Shown here piece after piece: positions 40,892 to 49,518 of a DNA stretch of 64,000 nucleotides. The translations under genes and the position numbers were made by a program. This stretch comes from a bacterium (lineage in GTDB: Bacteria; Planctomycetota; Planctomycetia; Pirellulales; Pirellulaceae): contig JAUIGN010000007.1 in NCBI GenBank assembly GCA_030430075.1, positions 1 through 64,000 on the forward strand. Direction: 5' to 3'. The notes under the pieces were generated by a model. That model was not told where the DNA came from and did not search any database. It worked only from the letters and a program-made list of their open reading frames with translations. Numbering within the stretch: the first letter of the stretch is position 1; every line of letters begins with the position of its first letter.

Positions 40892-41785
40892 ATGTTGGTC
40901 GAATTGGTGAAGGCGACGACAGCAGACGGTCTTCGTCTGGACGGTGCGTTGGCGTCGCCGCCTGAGCAACGGACGGGGAAAGATCTGGCGGCCGGCATTG
41001 CCGTCGATGCTTTCCTGATGTTGCCCGGTGTGGGAGGTTCGTTTTACAGCGGGGCCCTCTTTCCGGAATTGCAGTCTGCGTTCCTAGAACTGGGCTCGGC
41101 CGTCCTTCGCGTGAATACGCGGGGCCACGGTTCGGTCAGCATGATCGCCACTACGGGCGGCGTCGGCCGGTTTGGTGCGGCATTCGAAATGGTTGACCAG
41201 TGCCGGCACGATGTGCGTGCCTGGCTCGACTGGCTGGTTCAACGCGGCCACCGGCGAATCGGTCTGGTCGGGCACAGCTTGGGAGCGATCAAGGCAGTCT
41301 ACTCGCAGGCTTTGGAGGGCCACCCCAACGTGGTTTGTATCCTGGCCGCCTCGCCACCGCGCCTCTCCTACGCGGCATTTCAGAATGGCCCCCGTGCAGC
41401 GGACCACTTTGCGTCGCTGGCGACCGCCCGCGAGCACCTCCAGGCCGGCCATCCCGAGGCGTTATTCACCGCCAAGTTTCCCTTCCCCATGCTGATCAGC
41501 GCGGCCACGTACGTTGATAAGTATGGCCCGGAGGAACGGTACAATTTTCTCCCTTACCTCGCTCAGCTTTCGGTTCCCGTGCTGTTCACCTATGGCGAGT
41601 TGGAACTGGAATCGGGCGGCGTGGCGTTCGCCGGGCTGCCGGCAACGATTGCTGAGTCTTCCTCGGCGGACAACGTCGTGGATGTCGCCACGATTGATGG
41701 AGCAGACCATTTCTACACGGGTCAATCGGGGGTTCTGGCGGAGGCGATGACCGGCTGGTTGCGAGGTCGCTTCCCGTTGACCTGA
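40892..41785 (+). CDS. alpha/beta hydrolase
   Basis: 297 residues with oxyanion region PGVGGSFYSG, nucleophile elbow GHSLGA (about residues 127-132), an acid in TYGELELESGG and catalytic His in DGADHFYTG. RVNTRGHGSV is typical of serine hydrolases and esterases. No signal peptide, so cytosolic. Immediately upstream of the acyl-activating and reducing enzymes, it could act as a thioesterase or lipase supplying free acid, which is inference. Confidence 0.8.
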   Translation: MLVELVKATTADGLRLDGALASPPEQRTGKDLAAGIAVDAFLMLPGVGGSFYSGALFPELQSAFLELGSAVLRVNTRGHGSVSMIATTGGVGRFGAAFEMVDQCRHDVRAWLDWLVQRGHRRIGLVGHSLGAIKAVYSQALEGHPNVVCILAASPPRLSYAAFQNGPRAADHFASLATAREHLQAGHPEALFTAKFPFPMLISAATYVDKYGPEERYNFLPYLAQLSVPVLFTYGELELESGGVAFAGLPATIAESSSADNVVDVATIDGADHFYTGQSGVLAEAMTGWLRGRFPLT

Positions 41786-41979
41786 GCCCGCGCCGCCGGC
41801 CCATCGATCCTTGGCGTTGCCTCATCTCTGGGGAGGATCCCGATTCGCCGCGGTGCTGGTTGTGAGCCGAGGAAATCTCGGGTATTTTCAAAGCTGTTGA
41901 CCCGCCGCCTTTTGCTCCGGTCCCGGCTCCCACGGCCCGTGATTCCCACCCATCCCCACCCGTTATTCGAGGATCCCGC

Positions 41980-43107
41980 ATGAGCACTGCTGAATCATCC
42001 GCAGATCTGGACACCCTGCAAAAAGAGGCCCGCGACGCGTTGGACCGCCACGCGTATGAGGTGGTTCAGTATCATTTTCACGATTCGACCGGTTGCCCCT
42101 TCTGGCTGGAGAAGAAGGCCGAGCTGAACTTTGATCCGCTCACCGACGTGAAGGGTTATGACGACATCAAGAAGTTTCCCCTGTTCGAAGACGAGTGGCT
42201 ACGTGGCGGTCCGATCAGCCGGTGGGTTCCCAAGGGACACGCGGGCAAACCGGTCTACGTCTTTGAGACGGGCGGCACGACGGGGATTCCCAAGAGCCGG
42301 ATGGTGATCGACGACTTCCGCATCGATTACGAGATGTTCAGCGAAACGCTGCCGGAGAAATACTTTCCCAAGGGTGCCAACTGGCTGATGCTGGGTCCGT
42401 CGGGACCGCGACGTCTGCGGTTGGCGGTCGAGCACCTTTGCCAGGTGCGTGGCGGGATCTGCTTCTGCATTGACCTGGATCCGCGTTGGGTGGTGAAGCT
42501 GATTAAGAAAGGCTGGATGGAGCACCTCGAAGAATACAAGAAGCACTGCATCGACCAGGCACTCACGATCCTGTCCGCCGGCCATGACATCAAGTGCATG
42601 TTCACGACGCCCAAGTTGCTCGAGTCGCTCTGCAACGCGATGGAAGAGAAGGGCCAGAGTTTTGCCGACACGGGAATCACCGGCATTTTTTCCGGCGGCA
42701 CCGAGTTCACGCCGCAGTGGACCCGATTTTGCGTGGAGGAGTATTTTGGGGGTCCGCCCGAAGAGAGCGGCATCTACATGACCCCGACGTATGGGAACAC
42801 GTTGATGGGGTTGGCTTGCAGCAAGCCGGTAACCGCCGAGGAAAACTACAAGATTTCTTACTACGCACCGCAGCCGCGCGCCGTTGTCGAAGTGGTGGAT
42901 CCGGACGATCCGATGAGTGTGGTGGGGTACGGCGAGACCGGCCGAGCGAAGCTCACGACACTGACTGGCGAGTTCTTCGTACCCGGCTTCCTGGAACGTG
43001 ACGAAGGCGAACGTGAGCGGCCCTTCGCGACTTATCCGTGGGATGGGATCAGCGGAGTCCGCCCCTTCAGCCGGCTCGCTTCAGCCACCACGGTCGGCGT
43101 TTACTAA
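41980..43107 (+). CDS. LuxE/phenylacetate-CoA ligase-like adenylating enzyme
   Basis: 375 residues. The P-loop ETGGTTGIPKSRMV (about residues 87-100), IFSGGTEFTPQW, YMTPTYGNTLMG and GYGETGRAKLT are the conserved blocks of the PaaK/LuxE group of adenylate-forming enzymes, which activate a carboxylate as acyl-AMP and pass it to CoA or a protein Cys. At 375 residues it is nearer LuxE than full PaaK and lacks most of the C-terminal lid. GAGG precedes the ATG. The next gene encodes a LuxC/ALDH-like reductase, supporting a two-step acid-to-aldehyde conversion. Confidence 0.75.
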   Translation: MSTAESSADLDTLQKEARDALDRHAYEVVQYHFHDSTGCPFWLEKKAELNFDPLTDVKGYDDIKKFPLFEDEWLRGGPISRWVPKGHAGKPVYVFETGGTTGIPKSRMVIDDFRIDYEMFSETLPEKYFPKGANWLMLGPSGPRRLRLAVEHLCQVRGGICFCIDLDPRWVVKLIKKGWMEHLEEYKKHCIDQALTILSAGHDIKCMFTTPKLLESLCNAMEEKGQSFADTGITGIFSGGTEFTPQWTRFCVEEYFGGPPEESGIYMTPTYGNTLMGLACSKPVTAEENYKISYYAPQPRAVVEVVDPDDPMSVVGYGETGRAKLTTLTGEFFVPGFLERDEGERERPFATYPWDGISGVRPFSRLASATTVGVY

Positions 43108-43676
43108 CGCGGCAATGCCTTGGACCCATCGCGAAATGGCGGTCGCGACATGCTGATCCGCTCCTGTTGGGCGCTGGACTTTGACTTAAGAATAGGCGAC
43201 TTGGGTTCGATTGACCTTCGCCCGGATCATTGGTGAACGAACAAAGATTCAGTGCAAGTCGTTATGTGGCAATCGTTTTTCGTGAACTTAGCCAAAGCGC
43301 CGTGCATCTCAGCCGGAATGCGTTAGCGTCCGGTTTGCTCAGCCATGAAAGGAACCGGGGCTAACGCCCAACGGCTGATGAACAATCCGGCTTAGCGTCC
43401 GGTTCGCTTGGCGAGACAAGAACCCATGGGCAAATGCCCAACGGCTGATGAATCATCCGAGCGAACCCTTGGGGTGCGTCGTTGGGCGATGCCAACTGTT
43501 ACCGGTTGGTTCGGCTTGACGCCGCCATACAATTCCGGACGACGCCAGGGAATCGTGTTGCGAGGCAACCAGCCGACCGACCTAACAAATCACCGTCACC
43601 GAAATTGATTCGACGTGGACCGGACGTACCTTCGCCTGTCCGCTCGAGCGGTGCCCAACTACGAGGAGATCGTGAG
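43108..43676. other. 569-bp intergenic region within the cluster
   Basis: No gene is supported here. The middle (43310-43460) holds REP-like repeats. The segment after 43460 has an open frame continuous with the next gene, but ATG 43677 with its GAGGAG site is the better start. The gap suggests separate promoters for the two halves of the cluster. Confidence 0.6.
43310..43460 (+). repeat. REP-like repeat pair
   Basis: AACCGGGGCTAACGCCCA then ACGGCTGATGA (43353-43381) recurs in altered form at 43421-43451 and again at 50805-50834. Each has a GGGC-TAAC-GCCC hairpin core and nearby GTTAGCGTCCGG elements. The pattern is that of planctomycete repetitive extragenic palindromes. Confidence 0.75.
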
Positions 43677-45113
43677 ATGCTGAACATTCCCGTCATTCGC
43701 TGGGGAAAACCGTACGATTCGCTGGAAACTGACGAAGTCTTGCATTTTGCGACGGGCGAACCGATCGCCAAGGTCAGCCAGGCGAACGGCGGGATCATTG
43801 CCCGTGACATGCGTCAAGCGCACAAAGCGAGGCGGACCCTCCGCGAGATCTCCTGTGCCGAGATCATGGAACGGCTCAAAGTGGCCGCCGACCATTACGA
43901 GAACGGCACCTTGCCGCTCGGCGACGGGACGCAGTCGCCTGACGAGTTTGCTCATCAGCAGTCGGCCAGCACGGGTTTGCCCGAGCACATGTGCAAGGGG
44001 AACATGGCGAAGAACTCGTTTGTACTGCGGAACATGAGCCAGATTCTCGACTGCCTGACGCGAGGGTTGGATCTGGAGACGTTGACACGAGGATACGGCA
44101 TTGAAGAGCGGGGCGTGGTTCTCAGTTTCCAGGCACAGGCTTCTGCCCTCAGCGCGGTCCTCCCGTCAAATTCGCCGGGCGTGCACACCCTGTGGTTGCC
44201 TGCGATTCCCCTGCAGATGGGCCTGGTCTTGAAGCCGGGGCCGCAGGAGCCGTGGACTCCGTATCGGATGATGTCCGCGTTCATTGAGGCCGGGATCCCG
44301 GCGGAAGTCTTTTCAATGTATCCCGGGGGCCCCGAAGCGGGGGCCGCCGTGTTGTCGGCTTCCGAACGAGCCATGATCTTCGGCGGCACGCCGACCGTCG
44401 AGCAATACAAGGGGAACCCTCGAGTCCAGGCGCACGGGCCCGGGTTTTCCAAGATCCTCCTCTTCGACGACGTGGTGGATGACTGGGAGAAGTATCTCGA
44501 CCTGATGGTGGAGAGCATCTATATCAACAGCGGGCGAGGATGTATCAACTGTTCCGGCGTCTGGGCTTCTCGCCATACGAAAGAAATTGCCCAGGCGATT
44601 GCGGAGAAGATCGGACCGATCGAAGTCAAGCCGCCGACGGACCCGGAAGCCGGGCTGGCCGCGTTCACGGTCCAAGGCATGGCCAAGGCCGTGTGGGGGA
44701 TGATCGAAGCGGACCTCGAGGAGGCGGGCGTCACCCACATGACGGCCCAGTATGGTCCGCGGCTGGAAGAGCAGGAGCGGTGTGCTTACCTGCGGCCCAT
44801 GGTCGTGCACTGTGCGTCGCCGGAAAACGCGATTGCCAAGAAGGAGTACATGTTCCCCTTCTCGACGGTCGTCGAGTGCCCCGAAGCGGAGATGTTGAAG
44901 CAGATTGGTCCGACATTGGTCTGCACAGGGATCACCGACAACGAGCAGCATATCGACGCGCTGGTGAATGCGACCCACATCGACCGGCTGAACATCGGCC
45001 CGATTCCTACCAGTCGCCTGAATTGGCTCCAGCCGCACGAGGGGAGTATCATTGACTTCCTCTTCCGCTCACGTGCCGTGCAAGTGACCGAAGAACGGCA
45101 GGCCACGCTCTAG
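43677..45113 (+). CDS. LuxC/aldehyde dehydrogenase-like acyl reductase
   Basis: 478 residues. NSPGVHTLWLPAIPLQMGLV with LKPGPQEPWTPYRMMSAF is the cofactor-binding part of the aldehyde dehydrogenase superfamily, and INSGRGCINCSGVW (about 280-293) places a catalytic Cys where acyl-CoA reductases and ALDHs have theirs. Overall layout, with a long N-terminal helical region (LRNMSQILDCLTRGLDLETL), is closer to LuxC-type fatty acyl reductases than to ordinary ALDH. Start fixed by GAGGAG eight bases upstream. It is followed by an iron alcohol dehydrogenase 72 bp later. Direction of reaction (acyl to aldehyde) is inferred from the LuxE-like partner. Confidence 0.8.
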   Translation: MLNIPVIRWGKPYDSLETDEVLHFATGEPIAKVSQANGGIIARDMRQAHKARRTLREISCAEIMERLKVAADHYENGTLPLGDGTQSPDEFAHQQSASTGLPEHMCKGNMAKNSFVLRNMSQILDCLTRGLDLETLTRGYGIEERGVVLSFQAQASALSAVLPSNSPGVHTLWLPAIPLQMGLVLKPGPQEPWTPYRMMSAFIEAGIPAEVFSMYPGGPEAGAAVLSASERAMIFGGTPTVEQYKGNPRVQAHGPGFSKILLFDDVVDDWEKYLDLMVESIYINSGRGCINCSGVWASRHTKEIAQAIAEKIGPIEVKPPTDPEAGLAAFTVQGMAKAVWGMIEADLEEAGVTHMTAQYGPRLEEQERCAYLRPMVVHCASPENAIAKKEYMFPFSTVVECPEAEMLKQIGPTLVCTGITDNEQHIDALVNATHIDRLNIGPIPTSRLNWLQPHEGSIIDFLFRSRAVQVTEERQATL

Positions 45114-45184
45114 CGAGGTTGGGCCTCGGACTGATCGCGAGCTCATGCTCGCCAACTACCCGCTCCCTGTCCCCGCTGGTTGCT

Positions 45185-46336
45185 ATGATCCCATTTGATT
45201 TTCAGCCGCGAACTCGCATCGTCTTCGGCCCCAACAAGGTCGATGCGTTGGGCGAGTTGGCGTCGGAGTTGGGCGCACGGCGTGTGATGGTGGTGAGCGA
45301 CCCTGGGGTGGTTGCCGCGGGGCATACGCAGCGAGGCCTCACGGCGCTTGAGAAAGCGGGGATCGCCACGCAGTTGTTTGACGGCGTGCGCGAGAATCCG
45401 ACGACCGAGGAAGTCGATGCCGGCCTGAAGGTGGCCCAACGCCATGAAGCCGAATTGCTGGTGGGCCTGGGCGGTGGCAGCGCGATGGACTGTGCCAAGG
45501 GAGTCAACTTTTTGATTTCCAATGGCGGCCGGATGCAGGATTATTGGGGCGTCGGCAAGGCGCTCCGGCCAATGCTGCCGATGATCGCCGTACCGACCAC
45601 GGCCGGAACGGGCAGTGAGACCCAGTCCTTCGCACTGATCTCCGACGCCGAGACCAAGACCAAAATGGCCTGTGGCGATCCCAAGGCGGCCTGTCGCGTG
45701 GCCCTGTTGGACCCCACGCTGACGATGACGCAACCGGCGCGCGTGACGGCCCTGACGGGAATTGACGCGATCGCCCACGCCCTGGAAACGTACGTCACCA
45801 CGCGCCGCAATGCAGCCTCGCTGTCGTTCAGCCGCGAGGCCTGGCACCTCTTGGCGAGCAACTTTTCCCGGTTGTTGGACGAGCCGAACGATTTGGAAGC
45901 GCGGAGCGGCATGCAATTGGGCGCCTGCTTCGCCGGGCTGGCAATTGAGAATTCGATGCTGGGGGCGACGCACGCCCTGGCGAATCCACTTACGGCCACC
46001 TACGGGATTGCCCATGGCGAAGCGATCGGGCTGATGTTGCCCCACGTGATCCGCTTCAATGGAGAAAAGTTCCCTCAGTGGTACCGAGACTTGCTGGAGT
46101 CGACCGGCGGGACCAAAGGGTTCCCACGCCCGGCCGAAGGGCCTGCCGGTCTGGCCGAATACGTGGCGATTCTGGTTGAGAAAGCCGGTTTGGCGGTCCG
46201 CTTGTCGGACTGCGGGGTTGAAAGGGAAAGACTCTCCGAACTGGCGGGCGCCGCTGCCCAGCAGTGGACCGGGAATTTCAATCCGCGCGGCGTCGATCAG
46301 CAGTCCCTCCTGCAGTTGTACCAGGCCGCATTCTGA
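45185..46336 (+). CDS. iron-containing alcohol dehydrogenase
   Basis: 383 residues, the normal length for group III Fe-ADH. Family blocks: GGGSAMDCAKGVNF (nucleotide binding), PTTAGTGSETQSFA, GIDAIAHALETYVTTR (metal-binding Asp/His), LGATHALANPLTATYGIAHG and HGEAIGLMLPHVIRFN (metal-binding His). It would interconvert an aldehyde and alcohol with NAD(P)H. Coupled in order to the acyl reductase, it completes a route from acid to alcohol. The frame opens at 45119 but homology begins at MIPFDFQPRT. Confidence 0.88.
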   Translation: MIPFDFQPRTRIVFGPNKVDALGELASELGARRVMVVSDPGVVAAGHTQRGLTALEKAGIATQLFDGVRENPTTEEVDAGLKVAQRHEAELLVGLGGGSAMDCAKGVNFLISNGGRMQDYWGVGKALRPMLPMIAVPTTAGTGSETQSFALISDAETKTKMACGDPKAACRVALLDPTLTMTQPARVTALTGIDAIAHALETYVTTRRNAASLSFSREAWHLLASNFSRLLDEPNDLEARSGMQLGACFAGLAIENSMLGATHALANPLTATYGIAHGEAIGLMLPHVIRFNGEKFPQWYRDLLESTGGTKGFPRPAEGPAGLAEYVAILVEKAGLAVRLSDCGVERERLSELAGAAAQQWTGNFNPRGVDQQSLLQLYQAAF

Positions 46337-46448
46337 TACTCGCGGCGGTTCTGATACAATGGGTGGCAGGTTCGGCCACCCATCTTGTGGCTGTCGCGGC
46401 GCGCCGGCAACGTTGACAAAACCACGAATACCTTGCGGAGAAATCACC

Positions 46449-47690
46449 ATGCAAAGTGCTCGCCTTCGTTGGATGCGGCGGTTCCGTTCGGTCTCGTTGC
46501 TGGTTGTCCTGGCTGGAATCGCGGGCGGCGGCGTTGCTGTGGGGCCGGCACCGTCAGTGGCTCAAGAATTGAACTCGACCGCGGCGCCGCGTGCTGACAC
46601 GGGGGACCCGGTTCCGGTCGCCGCCACGACCGCCGCGGCGGACAACTGGGCCCTCTATCGGGGTGATCCGCTCTCCAGCGGTGTGGCCCGTGGGCAGCTC
46701 GCCGAGCAACTCGCGCTGCGCTGGAAGTTTGCGGTACCAAAAGGCGCCTTTGAAGGGACGGCGGCAATCGTCGACGGCGTCGTCTATATCGGCGACTTGG
46801 ACGGTGCGGTCTATGCCCTGTCGCTGGAGACCGGGGAGAAGAAGTGGGAATACAAAGTCGACAGCGGCTTCATCGCCGCGCCGGCCGTGCGTAAGGGCCT
46901 GGTCTACATCGGCGACTATGACGGGCGGTTCTATTGTCTGGAAGCGGGTAGCGGAAAGCTGAAGTGGGGCTTCGATACCAAGGCAGAGATCGATGCCAGC
47001 GCGAATTTCTATCAGGGCAATGTGCTGGTCGGCTCGCAGGACGCCACCCTGTATTGTCTCAAGAGCGATACGGGCGAACTGGTTTGGCAGCACCAGATCG
47101 AAGATCAGATCCGCTGCACGCCGACTGTCGTGGAGGACCGCGTCTTCCTGGCGGGCTGTGACGGCAAGCTGCACATTGTCGATCTCACCGACGGCAAGAC
47201 CGTGGCCCAGGTCGAGATCGGCGCCCCGACCGGCGTGACCCCGGCGGTGCTCGGCGATCGCGTCTATTTCGGAACCGAGAACGGAGACTTCTTCGGCATC
47301 AACTGGCGGTCCGCAGAGGTGGAATGGACATTTCAATCCCAGGTGGGTGCGCAAGCGTATCGAAGTTCCGCGGCCGTCCAGGAAGGGCTGGTGACGGTTG
47401 GCGCGCGTAGCAAGCGCGTCTACGGTTTGGACCCCAAGACCGGCCAGGAGCTGTGGTCGTTTGCGGCCAAGAAGCGGATTGATTCGTCGCCGGTGATCGT
47501 TGGCGAGCGGGTCTTTGTCGGGTCGGCGGACGGGCGCATCTATGGATTGCGCGCCAAGGACGGAGGCAAGGTCTGGGAGTATGAGGCGGGCGGTGGATTC
47601 ACCGGTTCGCCCGCGGTCGCGGACGGGTGTCTGGTAATCGCCAGCGATGATGGTGTCGTCTATTGTTTCGGTGGAAAAAACAAAACCTGA
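46449..47690 (+). CDS. exported PQQ-like beta-propeller protein
   Basis: 413 residues with a signal peptide (SVSLLVVLAGIAGGGVAVGP, near 15-40) and about seven propeller blades of the type GxVYIGDxDGxVYALxxxTG (for example VVYIGDLDGAVYALSLETGE, LVYIGDYDGRFYCLEAGSG). This fold resembles BamB and PQQ enzymes, but no PQQ-ligand set is evident and BamB-like scaffold use is as likely. GGAG precedes the ATG. Being periplasmic, it is odd among otherwise cytosolic enzymes of this cluster. Confidence 0.85.
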   Translation: MQSARLRWMRRFRSVSLLVVLAGIAGGGVAVGPAPSVAQELNSTAAPRADTGDPVPVAATTAAADNWALYRGDPLSSGVARGQLAEQLALRWKFAVPKGAFEGTAAIVDGVVYIGDLDGAVYALSLETGEKKWEYKVDSGFIAAPAVRKGLVYIGDYDGRFYCLEAGSGKLKWGFDTKAEIDASANFYQGNVLVGSQDATLYCLKSDTGELVWQHQIEDQIRCTPTVVEDRVFLAGCDGKLHIVDLTDGKTVAQVEIGAPTGVTPAVLGDRVYFGTENGDFFGINWRSAEVEWTFQSQVGAQAYRSSAAVQEGLVTVGARSKRVYGLDPKTGQELWSFAAKKRIDSSPVIVGERVFVGSADGRIYGLRAKDGGKVWEYEAGGGFTGSPAVADGCLVIASDDGVVYCFGGKNKT

Positions 47691-47707
47691 ACCGATGAGT
47701 TGTTGGC

Positions 47708-49012
47708 GTGGCTACTGATTCCAAGACCGAAGTTGGCAGCTATTTCATCTCCAATTATCCGCCCTATTCGCAATGGTCGCGGGACCAGTTGGGCGCGATC
47801 GAGGAGGCCCTCCATGCGCCGCCGGCGGATGTACCGCTGGGGTTGTACCTGCATATTCCCTTCTGCCGCAAACGGTGCAAGTTTTGCTACTTCAAAGTCT
47901 TCACGGACAACAAGGCGTCCGACATTGAGACCTATGTGTCTGCCCTGTCTCGCGAAATTGAGTTGGTCAGCCAACTGCCGATCATGGGAGGCCGGCCGTT
48001 TCGTTTCGTCTACTTTGGCGGCGGCACCCCTTCGTTTCTCAGTCCCAAGCAACTCACGTCACTGGTCGACCGGCTGCGGGCGAACATCAATTGGGATCAG
48101 GCCGAGGAGGTGACCTTCGAATGTGAGCCGGGCACGTTATCGGAATCGAAAGTCAGCACGATTCGTGAACTGGGGATCACGCGCCTCAGCCTGGGGGTCG
48201 AAAACTTCAGTGACGAAGTGCTCCAGGAGAACGGCCGGGCCCATCTGTCGCCGGAGGTCTATCGAGCCTGGGAGTGGATTCAGGCCGCCGAATTTCCCAA
48301 CGTCAATATCGACTTGATCTCCGGGATGGTGGGCGAGACCTGGGACAATTGGAAAGATAACATTCGCCGCACGCTGGAGCTGGCTCCCGACAGCGTTACG
48401 ATCTACCAGATGGAACTGCCTTTCAATACCGTTTACTCAAAGGACATTCTCGGCAATAAGATTGAGACGCCTGTTGCCGACTGGCCGACCAAACGCGACT
48501 GGGTCGACTACGCGTTCGATGAAATGACGGACGCCGGTTACCATGTGTCCAGCGCGTATACGATGGTCAAAGACCCCGAAAAGGTGAACTTCAGCTACCG
48601 CGATAACCTCTGGATGGGTTCCGACCTGCTGGCGACGGGGATTGCCAGTTTCGGCCACGCTTCGGGAGTCCACTATCAGAACTTGCCCGAGTGGAACGAT
48701 TACATCGGGGCCCTGCTGGAGGAAAACAGGCTCCCGCTGGGGCGCGCCTTGGTTCCCACCAGGCACCAGGCGCTGGTCCGCGAGCTGATTCTGCAGCTCA
48801 AGCGGGGCTACCTGGATGGCGCCTATTTTCAGGAGAAGTATGAAGTCGATATCTTCCAGCATTGGGCGGACGTCTGGCAGGCCTACGTCGACGACGGCAT
48901 GCTGACGCTGGACGACAATCGGGTGACGTTGACCCGGAAAGGTTTGCTGCACGCCGACGGGCTGTTGCCGGCATTTTTCGAGCCGGAGCACCGGGGGGTG
49001 CGGTATACATGA
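47708..49012 (+). CDS. HemW/coproporphyrinogen-oxidase-like radical SAM protein
   Basis: 434 residues. The radical SAM cluster motif is CRKRCKFC (CxxxCxxC, near residues 55-62), followed by FVYFGGGTPSFLS, TFECEPGTLSESK, ITRLSLGVENFSDEVLQENG and NIDLISGMVGETW, the HemN/HemW order. The C-terminal part (LILQLKRGYLDGAYFQEKY) is a HemN-C-like domain. HemN-like proteins include haem chaperones and methyltransferases or cyclopropanases, so the annotation as a haem enzyme is not safe. It overlaps the lipoyl-protein gene by four bases (ATGA), indicating coupled production. Confidence 0.85.
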   Translation: MATDSKTEVGSYFISNYPPYSQWSRDQLGAIEEALHAPPADVPLGLYLHIPFCRKRCKFCYFKVFTDNKASDIETYVSALSREIELVSQLPIMGGRPFRFVYFGGGTPSFLSPKQLTSLVDRLRANINWDQAEEVTFECEPGTLSESKVSTIRELGITRLSLGVENFSDEVLQENGRAHLSPEVYRAWEWIQAAEFPNVNIDLISGMVGETWDNWKDNIRRTLELAPDSVTIYQMELPFNTVYSKDILGNKIETPVADWPTKRDWVDYAFDEMTDAGYHVSSAYTMVKDPEKVNFSYRDNLWMGSDLLATGIASFGHASGVHYQNLPEWNDYIGALLEENRLPLGRALVPTRHQALVRELILQLKRGYLDGAYFQEKYEVDIFQHWADVWQAYVDDGMLTLDDNRVTLTRKGLLHADGLLPAFFEPEHRGVRYT

Positions 49013-49512
49013 GCCAACCGTTGGTCTTTATGATGGGGGAGTTTGAGGCCCACATCCCAACGGATCGCCGGTACGCCAAGAACCACATGTGGGCGGTCAA
49101 CGTGGGGTCGGTCGACGAAGGCGGCGCCGGTTCCGCCTCGGGGGGCGGCGGCCCAGTGACGTGGCGCTTCGGGTTTTCCGCCTACGCGGTCCGTTTGCTG
49201 CAAGATGTCTATTTTTTGGACTGGTTGGTCGATCCGGGGAGCGACCTCCAACACCGGCAAGAGATCGGCTCGATTGAGAGCAAGAAAGCGGAAAGCGCCC
49301 TCTACGCACCCCTGGCGGGTACGTTGACGCGCTTCAACGACGAGTTGCTTGCGGATCCGTCGACGATTAATGTCGACAAGTACGGCGGTGGCTGGCTATT
49401 CGAGTTGGTTGCCGCCGGTGAAGAGTTGATTTCAGCCGATCAATATCTCGAACACCTGGATGCCGTCTGGGAAGTGACCCAGCGGACGATCAAGGGACAA
49501 TTGAACGAATAA
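49009..49512 (+). CDS. GcvH-like lipoyl-domain protein
   Basis: 167 residues, longer than the usual 125-130 of glycine cleavage H protein because of a Gly/Ser-rich insertion (SVDEGGAGSASGGGG, about 35-50) and a longer C-terminus. The lipoyl hairpin is IGSIESKKAESALYAPLAGT with the modifiable Lys in the ESKKAES turn, and the GWLFELV strand follows. No GcvT/GcvP genes are in the window. It is fused by ATGA to the radical SAM gene and is seven bases before the iron-sulfur gene, which suggests a lipoyl arm working with them. Confidence 0.8.
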   Translation: MSQPLVFMMGEFEAHIPTDRRYAKNHMWAVNVGSVDEGGAGSASGGGGPVTWRFGFSAYAVRLLQDVYFLDWLVDPGSDLQHRQEIGSIESKKAESALYAPLAGTLTRFNDELLADPSTINVDKYGGGWLFELVAAGEELISADQYLEHLDAVWEVTQRTIKGQLNE

Positions 49513-49518
49513 CCCACC

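Noticed and set aside
45143..46450. 435-codon minus-strand frame
   Set aside because: Antisense shadow of the iron alcohol dehydrogenase, rich in Arg/Gly/His with no domain.
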